A DNA stretch of 64,000 nt from Bacillus sp. FJAT-28004 (lineage in GTDB: Bacteria > Bacillota > Bacilli > Paenibacillales > Paenibacillaceae). Position numbers and translations under genes: made by a program. The stretch spans positions 1,132,319 through 1,196,318 of the forward strand of contig NZ_LGHP01000001.1 of NCBI RefSeq assembly GCF_001280845.1, given 5' to 3'. Under the pieces are notes generated by a model, which was not told the origin of the DNA, did not search any database, and saw only the letters and a program-made list of their open reading frames with translations. Of this stretch, positions 7,530 through 16,400 are shown piece by piece; position 1 is the first letter of the stretch; each line of letters starts with the position of its first letter.

Positions 7530-8567
7530 TTACGCTAGCCCTAGCCAAGAGAGCGGTTCGCCCTTCTTGAACGAATGCGTAGTCTTTTTGCCGAGCAGCT
7601 GCTTATATTGTGCGGCGTCAATCTCCCCGAGAGGTCGTAATAGCTGCAGATCCGCCTCCTGTATCACGTGACCGGCAGGTAAGTCCTTACCTGCATATAC
7701 GCCCCGACGGACCAACTCCCTCGTCTGCTCTTCCACCTCAGTCACTCGTTTCTGCGTAATGCCAAGCGCCAGCTCGACATGCCGAATCGCCTCGATCATC
7801 CGTTTAAACGGATCTGGTTCCATCGATGCCTGGTGGTCTGGTCCGGGCATTGTGCGGTCCAACGTAAAATGCTTCTCTAAAATCTTATATCCGAGTGCGG
7901 CTGCAGCAATCGGCACTTCCATCCCAACCGAATGGTCGGAGTAGCCTATTATACCGCCGAAAGCCGGCTTTAGCGTTTCGATGACGCGCAGGTTAATACT
8001 GTCATAAGGAGCCGGATAAGCAGAGGTACAGTGCAGCAGCGCCACTTTCGGAGCTTGCTTCAGCACGGCAAGGGCTGTTTCAATCTCGCCTAAAGTCGTC
8101 ATGCCGGTAGATAGGACGACGGGCTTATGGAAGGAGCCGATGGCTGCAAGCAATTGTAAATTGGTGATGTCGCCGCTCCCGATCTTAAACGCCTCGATCC
8201 CCATTTGGTTTAGCGTGTAGGCGCTCTTCGTATCGAATGGGGTGGCAAGAAACGTTACGCCTAACGTATCACAGAAGCTTTTCAGCTCGAGAAACGCAGA
8301 TTCGTCCAGCTCCAGACGGCGCAGCATCTCGAGCTGAGTCGAATCGGAAGTGGAAGCTTTCTGGTACTCGACCAGCGCCGCCTGATCGGATACGAGGTCT
8401 TCGCTACGGAACATTTGAAATTTCACAGCGTCAGCGCCGCAATCGCGGGCGGAAACGATCATTTCTTTGGCCGTCTCAAGCGAGCCGTTATGGTTGACAC
8501 CGATTTCCGCGATGACGTACATCGGGTGAGCATTCGAAATGGTATGTTTTCCGATCCTCAGCTCCAT
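7530..8567 (-). CDS. NeuB-family nonulosonic acid synthase (LegI/SpsE type)
   Basis: 345 residues with all the hallmarks of sialic acid synthases: IAEIGVNHNGS, GADAVKFQMF, FKIGSGDITN, STGMTTLGEIE, the metal-ligand His in LLHCTSAYPAP, GYSDHS, and EKHFTLDRTMPGPDH. The last 60 residues form the antifreeze-like SAF domain (GVYAGKDLPAGHVIQEADL). It condenses phosphoenolpyruvate with a ManNAc-type sugar, here probably the 6-deoxy-diacetamido sugar released by the adjacent epimerase. GGGGAGGA is the ribosome site. Middle gene of the operon, 5 bp after the aminotransferase gene. Confidence 0.9.
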   Translation of the reverse strand: MELRIGKHTISNAHPMYVIAEIGVNHNGSLETAKEMIVSARDCGADAVKFQMFRSEDLVSDQAALVEYQKASTSDSTQLEMLRRLELDESAFLELKSFCDTLGVTFLATPFDTKSAYTLNQMGIEAFKIGSGDITNLQLLAAIGSFHKPVVLSTGMTTLGEIETALAVLKQAPKVALLHCTSAYPAPYDSINLRVIETLKPAFGGIIGYSDHSVGMEVPIAAAALGYKILEKHFTLDRTMPGPDHQASMEPDPFKRMIEAIRHVELALGITQKRVTEVEEQTRELVRRGVYAGKDLPAGHVIQEADLQLLRPLGEIDAAQYKQLLGKKTTHSFKKGEPLSWLGLA

Positions 8568-8572
8568 CGTAG

Positions 8573-9688
8573 TTAATCCTCCCCTTGTAACGCTTCGCTT
8601 AGACTCTTAACGACATGTGTTTGCTCTTTGAACGTTATATTTGAATAGAAAGGGATGGCAATCGTCCGATCGGACGTGCTTTCACTGACCGGGAAATCTC
8701 CGGGATTAAACCCGTACTGGCTTCGGTAGACTGGAAATAAGTGGATGGATGGGAAATACGGCTTGCTTTGGACGCCATTCCGCGCCAGCCGCGCGATCAC
8801 TACATCGCGATTTGTGCCTTCCGGAAGCATAACGATAAAGACGAACCAACTCATTGTCGAATCAGGCAGCGGCTTTAATGTTTTCACAGGCAGCCCGGCT
8901 CTCAGAATCAAGCGAGTATAATGCGCTGCAGCTCGCTCGCGCTTGGACAAAATCGTCGTCAACCTTTCCATCTGAGCCAATCCGACAGCAGCCTGCAGAT
9001 CGGACATTCGATAGTTGTAACCGATGCGATCATGTGTCAGCCAGTCACTTCCCGGATCGCGTCCTTGGTTGCGGAGACTGCTGGCAAGTTTAAAATAACG
9101 CTCGTTATCTGTAATCAGTATGCCGCCTTCCCCGGTCGTAATTTGTTTGTTTGGATAAAAAGCGAAGACGCCCATATCTCCGAGCGTACCGACCGGCTTG
9201 CCTTTCCAGGTGGCTCCTATTGCTTCGCATGCATCTTCAATAATAAAGAGCTTATGCTTATCCGCAATTCTCTGAATCTCGTCCATATTACATGGCTGAC
9301 CGAATACATGCACGACCAAGATCGCTTTCGTATTCGGCGTAATGGCCGGTTCGATCAGCGTTGTATCGATGTTAAACGTATCCGAGTCGATATCGACGAA
9401 TACGGGTTTGAGACCTTCGTAAAGCAAGCAGTTGCCAGATGCGACAAAACTGTACGGCGTAGTGATCACTTCGTCGCCGGTGTGCAGCCCTAGCGCTTTG
9501 ACAGCAACATGAAGTGCGCTTGTTCCGCTGTTCATAGCTGCTGCATAGGAGACATTAAATGTATCGCAAAAGCTTTGTTCAAACTGGAGAAGCGTTGCTC
9601 CGAAGCTGAGCTGCCCGGAGTTTAACACCTTCATCACGTATTTTTTTTCTAAATTAGTAATATCAGGTCTGGATAAAGGAACTTCCAT
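8573..9688 (-). CDS. DegT/DnrJ/EryC1-family PLP sugar aminotransferase (LegC/SpsC type)
   Basis: 371 residues of the DegT family. The PLP lysine is Lys181 in FYPNKQITTGEGG, the cofactor aspartate lies in FIIEDACEAIGA (about 152), and the N-terminal MNSGTSALH binds the phosphate. It should aminate a UDP-4-keto-6-deoxyhexose at C4 with glutamate as donor, taking the product of the dehydratase encoded divergently at 9963. It is the first gene of the minus-strand operon aminotransferase-synthase-epimerase. GGAAAGGATC precedes the ATG. I found no sigma-K-like element on this strand, so its promoter in the 274-bp divergent region is unresolved. Confidence 0.88.
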   Translation of the reverse strand: MEVPLSRPDITNLEKKYVMKVLNSGQLSFGATLLQFEQSFCDTFNVSYAAAMNSGTSALHVAVKALGLHTGDEVITTPYSFVASGNCLLYEGLKPVFVDIDSDTFNIDTTLIEPAITPNTKAILVVHVFGQPCNMDEIQRIADKHKLFIIEDACEAIGATWKGKPVGTLGDMGVFAFYPNKQITTGEGGILITDNERYFKLASSLRNQGRDPGSDWLTHDRIGYNYRMSDLQAAVGLAQMERLTTILSKRERAAAHYTRLILRAGLPVKTLKPLPDSTMSWFVFIVMLPEGTNRDVVIARLARNGVQSKPYFPSIHLFPVYRSQYGFNPGDFPVSESTSDRTIAIPFYSNITFKEQTHVVKSLSEALQGED

Positions 9689-9822
9689 TTATTATCGATC
9701 CTTTCCGATGCAGTTTTGATAAGAAACAGTCTACTATTACTATATTTATTCCGGTCAGTTGTTGCTCCTGATGGTTTGCCTATCTTCTCTTTTAAATCGC
9801 AAAGATAGATGAATTACCTATA

Positions 9823-9855
9823 ACCATAAATTCTCTCAAAACATACCATAGAGTA
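9823..9855 (+). promoter_or_regulatory. candidate sigma-K promoter(s) for the dehydratase operon
   Basis: AACC (AC at 9823-9824), 17 bp, then CATACCATA at 9842-9850. A second overlapping match, CATAGAGTA, occupies 9847-9855. The start codon is about 110 bp downstream. Confidence 0.55.
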
Positions 9856-9962
9856 TTAGACAACCAATCCGCAGCTGTCTCTAATATGTCGCCCGCATCG
9901 TGCAGAGCGCTTTTCTTAAACGAGTCTAAATTGCAGCCATTCATCTCGAAGGAGGGGGAATG

Positions 9963-10985
9963 ATGTCCATATCATCCCAACAGATATCTAGCTTTTTCAG
10001 AAATAAAAAAATTTTAGTAACCGGAGGTACCGGCTCCATTGGCGAACAGATCGTTTCAACGCTGCTTACTTACGAGCCGGAACAAATCGTCGTATTTAAC
10101 CGAGACGATACGAAGCAGTATTTAATGAAGCTGAAATATGCGAACGAAAAACGGCTTCAATTCATACTGGGTGATATACGCGATTATGATTCCGTAAACT
10201 TTGCCGTAAGAGGGATGGATTACGTGTTTCATGCAGCAGCTTTGAAGCAGGTTCCCATCTGTGAGGAAAATCCGTTCGAAGCGGTGAAAACAAACAATTA
10301 CGGCAGTGACAACGTCATTCGCGCCAGTATCTTGAATAAAGTTAAGAAGGTCATAAACATCAGTACCGACAAGGCAATCAACCCCAGCAACACAATGGGT
10401 GCTACCAAGTTGATTACTGAAAAATTGTTCAAGCAAGCGAACTACATGCTGAATAATAAGGACACGAAATTTTGCTCTGTACGTTTCGGCAATGTGATCG
10501 GCTCGAGGGGCTCTGTATTTCCCGTTCTGATGAATCAAGCTTTGACCGGAAAACCAATGACGATCACGGACCCCAACATGACTCGTTTTTTTATGTCTAT
10601 TCAAGAGGCGGCCAACTTGACAATTAAAGCAGCTTGCTATTGTGAAGGCGGAGAGACTTTTATTTTGAAGATGGAGTCGTTGAAGCTGGAGGACTTGAGC
10701 CTTGCCGTTCAGCAGTATTGCCTGAATAAAGGATTGCCATTGCCGGTCGTGCGGATTGTTGGTATTCGGCCGGGGGAGAAACTTCATGAGGAATTGCTTA
10801 CTGAAGACGAATTAACAACTTTAGTTGAAGATAACGAATTGTATGTCGTTCTTCCTGTATCCAGAGGGAAACTTAAATTTCGACACTTCCAGCCGTCTGT
10901 AGTTACTCTATACCGTTCGGATAAAGCTACTAAGGCTTCAATAGAGCAATTGGTTTCAATTTTGTCAGTCTATGGGGAGGTATAG
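9963..10985 (+). CDS. UDP-N-acetylglucosamine 4,6-dehydratase, short CapD/PseB/LegB family
   Basis: 340 residues, the short cytosolic form without membrane segments. It is an SDR Rossmann protein with VTGGTGSIGEQ near residue 20, DIRDYDSV, HAAALKQVPICEENP, and the active-site block STDKAINP then MGATK, and ends with IGIRPGEKLHEELL. The position that is Tyr in PseB/FlaA1 (YGATK) is Met here, as in WbpM/PglF-type enzymes that retain C5 configuration. This favours a D-gluco product and a legionaminate or bacillosamine route over pseudaminate. Of the two in-frame ATGs (9960 and 9963) the second is better placed behind AAGGAGG. The SpsB-like gene follows 8 bp later. Confidence 0.87.
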   Translation: MSISSQQISSFFRNKKILVTGGTGSIGEQIVSTLLTYEPEQIVVFNRDDTKQYLMKLKYANEKRLQFILGDIRDYDSVNFAVRGMDYVFHAAALKQVPICEENPFEAVKTNNYGSDNVIRASILNKVKKVINISTDKAINPSNTMGATKLITEKLFKQANYMLNNKDTKFCSVRFGNVIGSRGSVFPVLMNQALTGKPMTITDPNMTRFFMSIQEAANLTIKAACYCEGGETFILKMESLKLEDLSLAVQQYCLNKGLPLPVVRIVGIRPGEKLHEELLTEDELTTLVEDNELYVVLPVSRGKLKFRHFQPSVVTLYRSDKATKASIEQLVSILSVYGEV

Positions 10986-10993
10986 AGGTTCAC

Positions 10994-12409
10994 ATGCATA
11001 ATAAAACTTGGACTATTTGGCGGCATAGTATCGATTTCCTGAAAGCCTGCAAGTCGCTTAGCTACGACAATGTGCCGCTCGGCATCTTGATCTTGCGGGA
11101 TTTTCAGAAATATGCGTTGCATCATTCCAAGGCTTTCGGCAATGCGAAGCGGAAAAAAACAGGGTCAATCCGCAATTTGCAAGCCGCTTGCAGTCCTTAT
11201 CTCGTGCCTTCTAAGCCCAATCTTCATAAATCCGGCTATACGATTGTCCGCGCTGAACTATTCGGCATGTCGAAAGATTCGGGAGGAGAAAAGATTTTGT
11301 ATGTCGCCCATTACCCTCGCGAATACCAATCTATGTTGAAGATGAAGGAATGCCGTCCGCTCATTTTCTTGCCAAGACTTCCACCAGCACAGCTTTCTCC
11401 TGCTATGGCCCAAAAGACAATGAGACAGCTGCGCACAATATTATCCTCCGTCCATACGCCAGCCGTTTTCCGTAAAGCTGGCTTTCGATCGTGGCTCACG
11501 AGGCGCGTCAAAAAGGCGATGCTGGATGTACGCCGCGTGCATACCCTGTTCGACCGATATTCCATTCGTCGTACAGTCTACGGATCGACCATCAATCATC
11601 ACGGGGCGTTGATGACATCTTTTGCTCAATCGCGCAACGTGCACACGGTTAACGTCCAACACGGATTAATGGCTCCGCTTGCACATTTTCCTGTCAATGC
11701 AGACCTTAACTTCGTATGGGGCAAGTCCCATGCGGATTTTCTTAAATCTTACGGAGCGGCGCCTAACAAAATTGCCGTCAGCGGACCATGTTTTTACCGT
11801 AATTTACCTACAGGCAATAATGCCGCCGCCAAAATGGGCAGCGCTCAGCTGCATGTGCTTGTTGCATTACAACCATTAGGTAATCAACACAATAAAACTC
11901 TTATTCGAACCATAGAGCAGGCAGCCAAACCTTACGATGGAAAAATTGCCGTTTCGTATAAATTGCATCCGGATCAAGGTAACAGTTCGTATTTTCGGAA
12001 AAGCTTGAGATGCAGAAAGTCTAAAATTTTTAGACATGGCATATTGCCGCTCAACGAGATGATTGACCGATCAGACGTAGTGATAACACCGTACTCCTCT
12101 GTCGCATACGAGGCTCTTATCAGCGCAAAACCCGTTATTTTTTATCGTAAGCCTGGGTTCGTATATTATATTCGAAACGCGCCGGTCTGTTTTCATTCGG
12201 CAGCTGGGCTTAAACAGATACTGTCCAAAGCGATTGTGAACCCCAAATACTTGACCTCACTGTATGCAAGAATGGGCGTTATTGATAAGGTGAAACCGAC
12301 AGGGAACAGCAATCGATTCATTTGGTCTTCGCTGCGCCGTCTTAGCGCGACAACAGCCTCTGTGGCCGAAGCGGAAGCGGCTAGTGATGAAGAACCGTTA
12401 GCAAATTGA
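10994..12409 (+). CDS. SpsB-like glycosyltransferase, paralogue of the gene at 1632
   Basis: 471 residues, soluble and basic. It shares block order with the product of 1632-3020: VNVQHGLMAPLAH, FVWGKSHADFLKSYGA, VSGPCFY, YKLHPDQG, and the C-terminal SDVVITPYSSVAYEALISAKP. This fits a GT-B transferase of the capsule, CDP-glycerol or polysialyl type. Translation is probably coupled to the dehydratase gene 8 bp upstream. It may transfer the CMP-activated acid or a related sugar to the spore-surface polymer. This is inferred from context only. A strong terminator follows the gene. Confidence 0.7.
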   Translation: MHNKTWTIWRHSIDFLKACKSLSYDNVPLGILILRDFQKYALHHSKAFGNAKRKKTGSIRNLQAACSPYLVPSKPNLHKSGYTIVRAELFGMSKDSGGEKILYVAHYPREYQSMLKMKECRPLIFLPRLPPAQLSPAMAQKTMRQLRTILSSVHTPAVFRKAGFRSWLTRRVKKAMLDVRRVHTLFDRYSIRRTVYGSTINHHGALMTSFAQSRNVHTVNVQHGLMAPLAHFPVNADLNFVWGKSHADFLKSYGAAPNKIAVSGPCFYRNLPTGNNAAAKMGSAQLHVLVALQPLGNQHNKTLIRTIEQAAKPYDGKIAVSYKLHPDQGNSSYFRKSLRCRKSKIFRHGILPLNEMIDRSDVVITPYSSVAYEALISAKPVIFYRKPGFVYYIRNAPVCFHSAAGLKQILSKAIVNPKYLTSLYARMGVIDKVKPTGNSNRFIWSSLRRLSATTASVAEAEAASDEEPLAN

Positions 12410-12433
12410 AGATTGTAGTCCTATTCATGATAA

Positions 12434-12472
12434 ATGCAGCCTGTCCTTCTCAGAGGACGGCTGCATTTCTTT
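12434..12472 (+). terminator. rho-independent terminator
   Basis: ATGCAGCC plus GTCCT pair with AGGAC plus GGCTGCAT (one bulged T), followed by TTCTTTGTTTATTT, 25 bp after the stop codon of the glycosyltransferase gene. Confidence 0.8.
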
Positions 12473-12571
12473 GTTTATTTCATTGACCATCGAACTATTA
12501 TCTAATAAAGTTAAGTGGTATGTTACTGTAGAAGCTAGTACTAATGCCGATATGAGGTGGAAACTGGAACG

Positions 12572-15500
12572 ATGATGAAAATGTCCATTCGCACTGTAAT
12601 TACCATCCTACTCTTAACTTTTCTATGGCCTGCCGCAATCGGACAAGCTGCGAATAATCTATTGAAAAATGCTAGCTTTGAGAACGTAACGGACGTCATA
12701 CCCAATGATTGGGGCCATGATGCCTATTTAAAGGAAGAGCAGATCACATCTTATACGATCAGCGATGTAGAGACCCATACAGGAAAATATTCGGTCGTGC
12801 TTGAGAATAAGGAAGCCAACCATTCACGTTGGACACAAACGATAAAAGTTAAACCGAAAACGACCTATAAATTTGCCGGATATGTGAAGACGGAGCAAAT
12901 CGGTTTGGATGCAACAGGAGCCCATTTTTTCGTTGACGGCGTAGCTGTAACTTATCCTGAAGTGAAGGATACAAATGGAAAGTGGGCTTACGTTCATTTT
13001 TACGCGAAGACGGGCAAGGAGCAGAAGAGTATTACATTCGGCGCTAGTCTAGGCGGTTACGGAAGCATTAATACCGGGAAAGCGTTTTTTGATGACGTCA
13101 GTGTAGAGAAGGTATCGAAAGCTCCTTCAGGTGCAGAGGTGTTTAGCTTGGTGCCTACGGAGACAAGCCAAGGCACGGAAGCCTCGGCTTCGGGCGGCTC
13201 TGTCCTTCCTCTGATTTTGTTTGGAGCGCTGTTCAGTTTATTTTTTGCCATCATCTATAAAAAGCTGCTTCGTGAGAGAAGCTGGCTTGACGAGAAACAA
13301 CATTTACATAAAACCATTCTTGTATTCGTGTTCCTCGGGGCTTTGATTCTGCGTCTTTGGATAGCTGTTTCAAGCAGTGGTTATGCGAATGATATTGCTT
13401 TGTTTATGGCTTGGGCTGACCATGCCGCGAAGCAGGGGCTTTCTGGATTTTACCATTCGGGAATGTTTGTAGATTACCCTCCCGGTTATATTTATATTCT
13501 GTATGTATTAGGCTTGATAAAAGATATGCTGTCGCTTGATTCAGCCTCAAATGCGGCCATGCTTCTATTTAAGCTCCCGGCGATTTTAGCCGATTTGGCT
13601 GCCGCGTATTTCATTTTTCAGACAGGCAAGAAGAAAGCAGGTTATTCGGTTTCGTTAGGACTTGCAATGCTATTCTTGTTCAATCCTGCAATTATTGTAG
13701 ATTCTGCCGCATGGGGGCAAGTGGATTCGATATTTGCACTGGTGCTTGTACTGTCTATTCAAGGGCTGGTCGAAAATAAAATCGAGCGCGCTTCTGTTTT
13801 GTTTGCTATTGCTGCGCTTATTAAGCCGCAAGCGTTCATTTTTATGCCTGTGCTGCTGTTGTGGTTCGTTTATCGCAAGGATTGGAAAAAGATTCCGGTC
13901 AGCGCGTTTTACGGCTTTACTACATTTATATTGTTAGCTCTTCCGTTCTTTTGGGGCAACAGCGGGCTTTCGGGTCTTATTAAGTTGTACTCAGGCACTT
14001 TATCCTCTTATCCGTATGCGACGCTGAACGCTTTTAACTTCTATGCGTTAAGCGATGCAAATTGGAAGCCGATTACGGATACGTGGCTGCTGTTTTCGTT
14101 CCAAACCTGGGGGACGATCTTCATTTTAGCAGCCGTTGCGATAGCCGCTTTTTTTGCACTGCTAAAACGTAACGATGAATCGTCGAAGCGTTCTTATTAT
14201 ATCGCGATGGTGCTTATTGTTGTCGTATTTATGGGTGTAACGAAGATGCATGAACGCTATCTGTTTCCTGTATTGCTGCTAGGAGTCTTTGCCTTTATAC
14301 AATCGCTCGATCGTAGGATGCTAATGGTTTATTTCGGATTCAGTCTGACGAGCTTTATCAATATAACTTATGTGCTTGACTACAGTAAGGTGAGCACGAA
14401 CGTTCCTTTTAGTGGGATTGTCCTATTGTGCTCACTAGCAAATGTTGGACTGATGCTTTACTTGCTTTATATCGGATATGATAATTATGCACGCGGGAGA
14501 TTGAAGCTTATCCAACCATTGCTGGAGGATGAACGCAAACAGTCGGATTATAAGACGCTGACAGCATTCAAAGTGGAATCAGTTTCAAGAGTGAAGCAAG
14601 AGAAAGCTCGATTCGCGCGCAAGGATTGGATATGGATGGGGGCGATCACGCTTATTTATGCGGTCGTCGCGCTATTCCAGCTAGGCGAGATGAAGGGGCC
14701 GGTAACAGCATGGCAGCCTTCGACGGTTGGACAAAGCTTTTACGTTGATTTGGGAGAGGTCAAGCAGCTTGATCGCATCAACAGCTTTGGCGGAGTTGGA
14801 ACAGGGAAATACAAATATGAATTTAGTCAAAATGGAGTCGATTGGGATAATGTAATGGAAATCGACAGCAGCCACGTTGCTGTATTTACTTGGAACAGTC
14901 AGCCAGCGGCGCTTGCAGCTCGGTATGTGAAGCTTACCACGGATCAAACGGGCTTCTCTATGCATGAGATGGCGATTTACGAGCAAGGCAACAAAATACC
15001 GTTATCCATCGTCGGAATAAATGATGAGCAAGCGAAGGATGCCAAAAGAGGCAGCGTATCATTGCTCTTTGACGAACAGCAGCGCGCGAAGTATGAAGCA
15101 ACTTATATGAACGGATCTTATTTCGATGAAATTTATCACGCCCGTACTGCTTATGAGCACTTAGAGCATATTGTAGCTTACGAGAATACACATCCGCCGC
15201 TTGGCAAAATCATTATCGCACTAGGCATAAAGCTGTTTGGACTTCATCCGTTTGGCTGGCGCATTGCTGGCACGGTGTTTGGAATTGCGATGCTGCCGTT
15301 AATGTATGTATTCGCGAGGAGGCTGTTCAAAACAAGTAGTTATGCTGGAGTGGCCACTGCATTGTTAGCAGCCGATTTTATGCATTTTACGCAGACTAGA
15401 ATTGCGACGATTGATGTTTACGGCGTGTTCTTCATTATGCTGATGTTTTATTTCATGCACAAATATTATTCGTTAAGCTTCTATCGGGTTAAACTGAGTG

Positions 15501-16378
15501 TTACTCTGCTGCCGTTGTTTTTAGCCGGTTTGTTTTTTGGAATCGGTGTTGCTTCGAAGTGGATCGTGCTCTATGGGGGCGCAGGCTTAGCTATTATGCT
15601 CGGGTTATCTTTATTTGATCGCTATAAGGAGTATGCAGCTGCCAAACGTGTTCTGAAAGAGAGTAAGAAAGAGGCTGTTTTTAGTCAAGACAAGTTGCAG
15701 CATATTATAAAAGTATTCCCTCGTTATACGATCATAACGCTAGCGGTTTGTCTCGTCTTTTATATCGTTATTCCGCTGACGATTTATGCGTTATCCTACA
15801 TTCCGGTGCTGACTGTAATGGATGAAGGGTATACCTTAAAAAGTCTTGTTGATTATCAGAAGCATATGTTCAGCTATCATAGCAAGCTCGTATCGACGCA
15901 TCCTTTCTCATCCTCTTGGTGGGAGTGGCCATTCATGAAGAGGCCGGTATGGTATTATTCAGGCGACAATATGGCTGCTGGCTTGAAATCGACTATTGTA
16001 GCGATGGGCAATCCACTCATTTGGTGGGCAGGCATTTTTGCAATGGCAGCGACGATATGGATTAGTATCAAACGAAGAGACAAAGCGATGTATACGATAT
16101 GGATCGCTTTCCTGGCACAATATGTGCCTTGGATGCTTGTAACACGGCTTACGTTCCTTTATCACTATTTTGCGATGGTGCCGTTCATCATTCTGAGCTT
16201 GGTCTATATGTTTAAGATAATCGAAGAGAAACGTCCGAACTTTAAGCGGGTTCGAAATGTTTTTGTGGCCGTTGCGATTTTGTTATTTGTGATGTACTAT
16301 CCTGCATTATCCGGTATGACCGTGAAAAGCTGGTATGTAGAGCATGTGCTGCGCTGGTTCCCAAGCTGGTTATTTTAA
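12572..16378 (+). CDS. giant fusion: CBM, GT-C module, discoidin-like domain, PMT-type GT-C module
   Basis: About 1268 residues. Order: signal peptide (to about 27); a beta-sandwich like CBM4/9 (NLLKNASFENV, about 28-185); a membrane segment; a first multi-span GT-C module (about 245-640) with ANDIALFMAWADH and DYPPGYIYILY (about 302); a membrane segment; an F5/8-type discoidin domain (about 713-820, FYVDLGEV then ARYVKLTT); and a second GT-C module related to protein O-mannosyltransferases (about 850-1268). The last has the acidic pair FDEIYHARTAYEH and THPPLGK, both hallmarks of PMT. It probably moves sugars from polyprenyl phosphate to extracellular proteins or glycans. The GT2 and GtrA genes that follow would supply the lipid-linked donor. 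The frame opens at GTG 12557; I prefer ATG 12572 because GAGGTGG lies upstream of it. Confidence 0.82.
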   Translation: MMKMSIRTVITILLLTFLWPAAIGQAANNLLKNASFENVTDVIPNDWGHDAYLKEEQITSYTISDVETHTGKYSVVLENKEANHSRWTQTIKVKPKTTYKFAGYVKTEQIGLDATGAHFFVDGVAVTYPEVKDTNGKWAYVHFYAKTGKEQKSITFGASLGGYGSINTGKAFFDDVSVEKVSKAPSGAEVFSLVPTETSQGTEASASGGSVLPLILFGALFSLFFAIIYKKLLRERSWLDEKQHLHKTILVFVFLGALILRLWIAVSSSGYANDIALFMAWADHAAKQGLSGFYHSGMFVDYPPGYIYILYVLGLIKDMLSLDSASNAAMLLFKLPAILADLAAAYFIFQTGKKKAGYSVSLGLAMLFLFNPAIIVDSAAWGQVDSIFALVLVLSIQGLVENKIERASVLFAIAALIKPQAFIFMPVLLLWFVYRKDWKKIPVSAFYGFTTFILLALPFFWGNSGLSGLIKLYSGTLSSYPYATLNAFNFYALSDANWKPITDTWLLFSFQTWGTIFILAAVAIAAFFALLKRNDESSKRSYYIAMVLIVVVFMGVTKMHERYLFPVLLLGVFAFIQSLDRRMLMVYFGFSLTSFINITYVLDYSKVSTNVPFSGIVLLCSLANVGLMLYLLYIGYDNYARGRLKLIQPLLEDERKQSDYKTLTAFKVESVSRVKQEKARFARKDWIWMGAITLIYAVVALFQLGEMKGPVTAWQPSTVGQSFYVDLGEVKQLDRINSFGGVGTGKYKYEFSQNGVDWDNVMEIDSSHVAVFTWNSQPAALAARYVKLTTDQTGFSMHEMAIYEQGNKIPLSIVGINDEQAKDAKRGSVSLLFDEQQRAKYEATYMNGSYFDEIYHARTAYEHLEHIVAYENTHPPLGKIIIALGIKLFGLHPFGWRIAGTVFGIAMLPLMYVFARRLFKTSSYAGVATALLAADFMHFTQTRIATIDVYGVFFIMLMFYFMHKYYSLSFYRVKLSVTLLPLFLAGLFFGIGVASKWIVLYGGAGLAIMLGLSLFDRYKEYAAAKRVLKESKKEAVFSQDKLQHIIKVFPRYTIITLAVCLVFYIVIPLTIYALSYIPVLTVMDEGYTLKSLVDYQKHMFSYHSKLVSTHPFSSSWWEWPFMKRPVWYYSGDNMAAGLKSTIVAMGNPLIWWAGIFAMAATIWISIKRRDKAMYTIWIAFLAQYVPWMLVTRLTFLYHYFAMVPFIILSLVYMFKIIEEKRPNFKRVRNVFVAVAILLFVMYYPALSGMTVKSWYVEHVLRWFPSWLF

Positions 16379-16400
16379 AATATAAGAAAGGGGTATCTGG

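Noticed and set aside
8921..9493. 190-codon plus-strand ORF
   Set aside because: Antisense to the aminotransferase gene, whose PLP motifs are intact; no family features.
10122..10787. 221-codon minus-strand ORF
   Set aside because: Lies wholly antisense to the well-supported dehydratase gene; no ribosome site and a composition typical of an antisense shadow.
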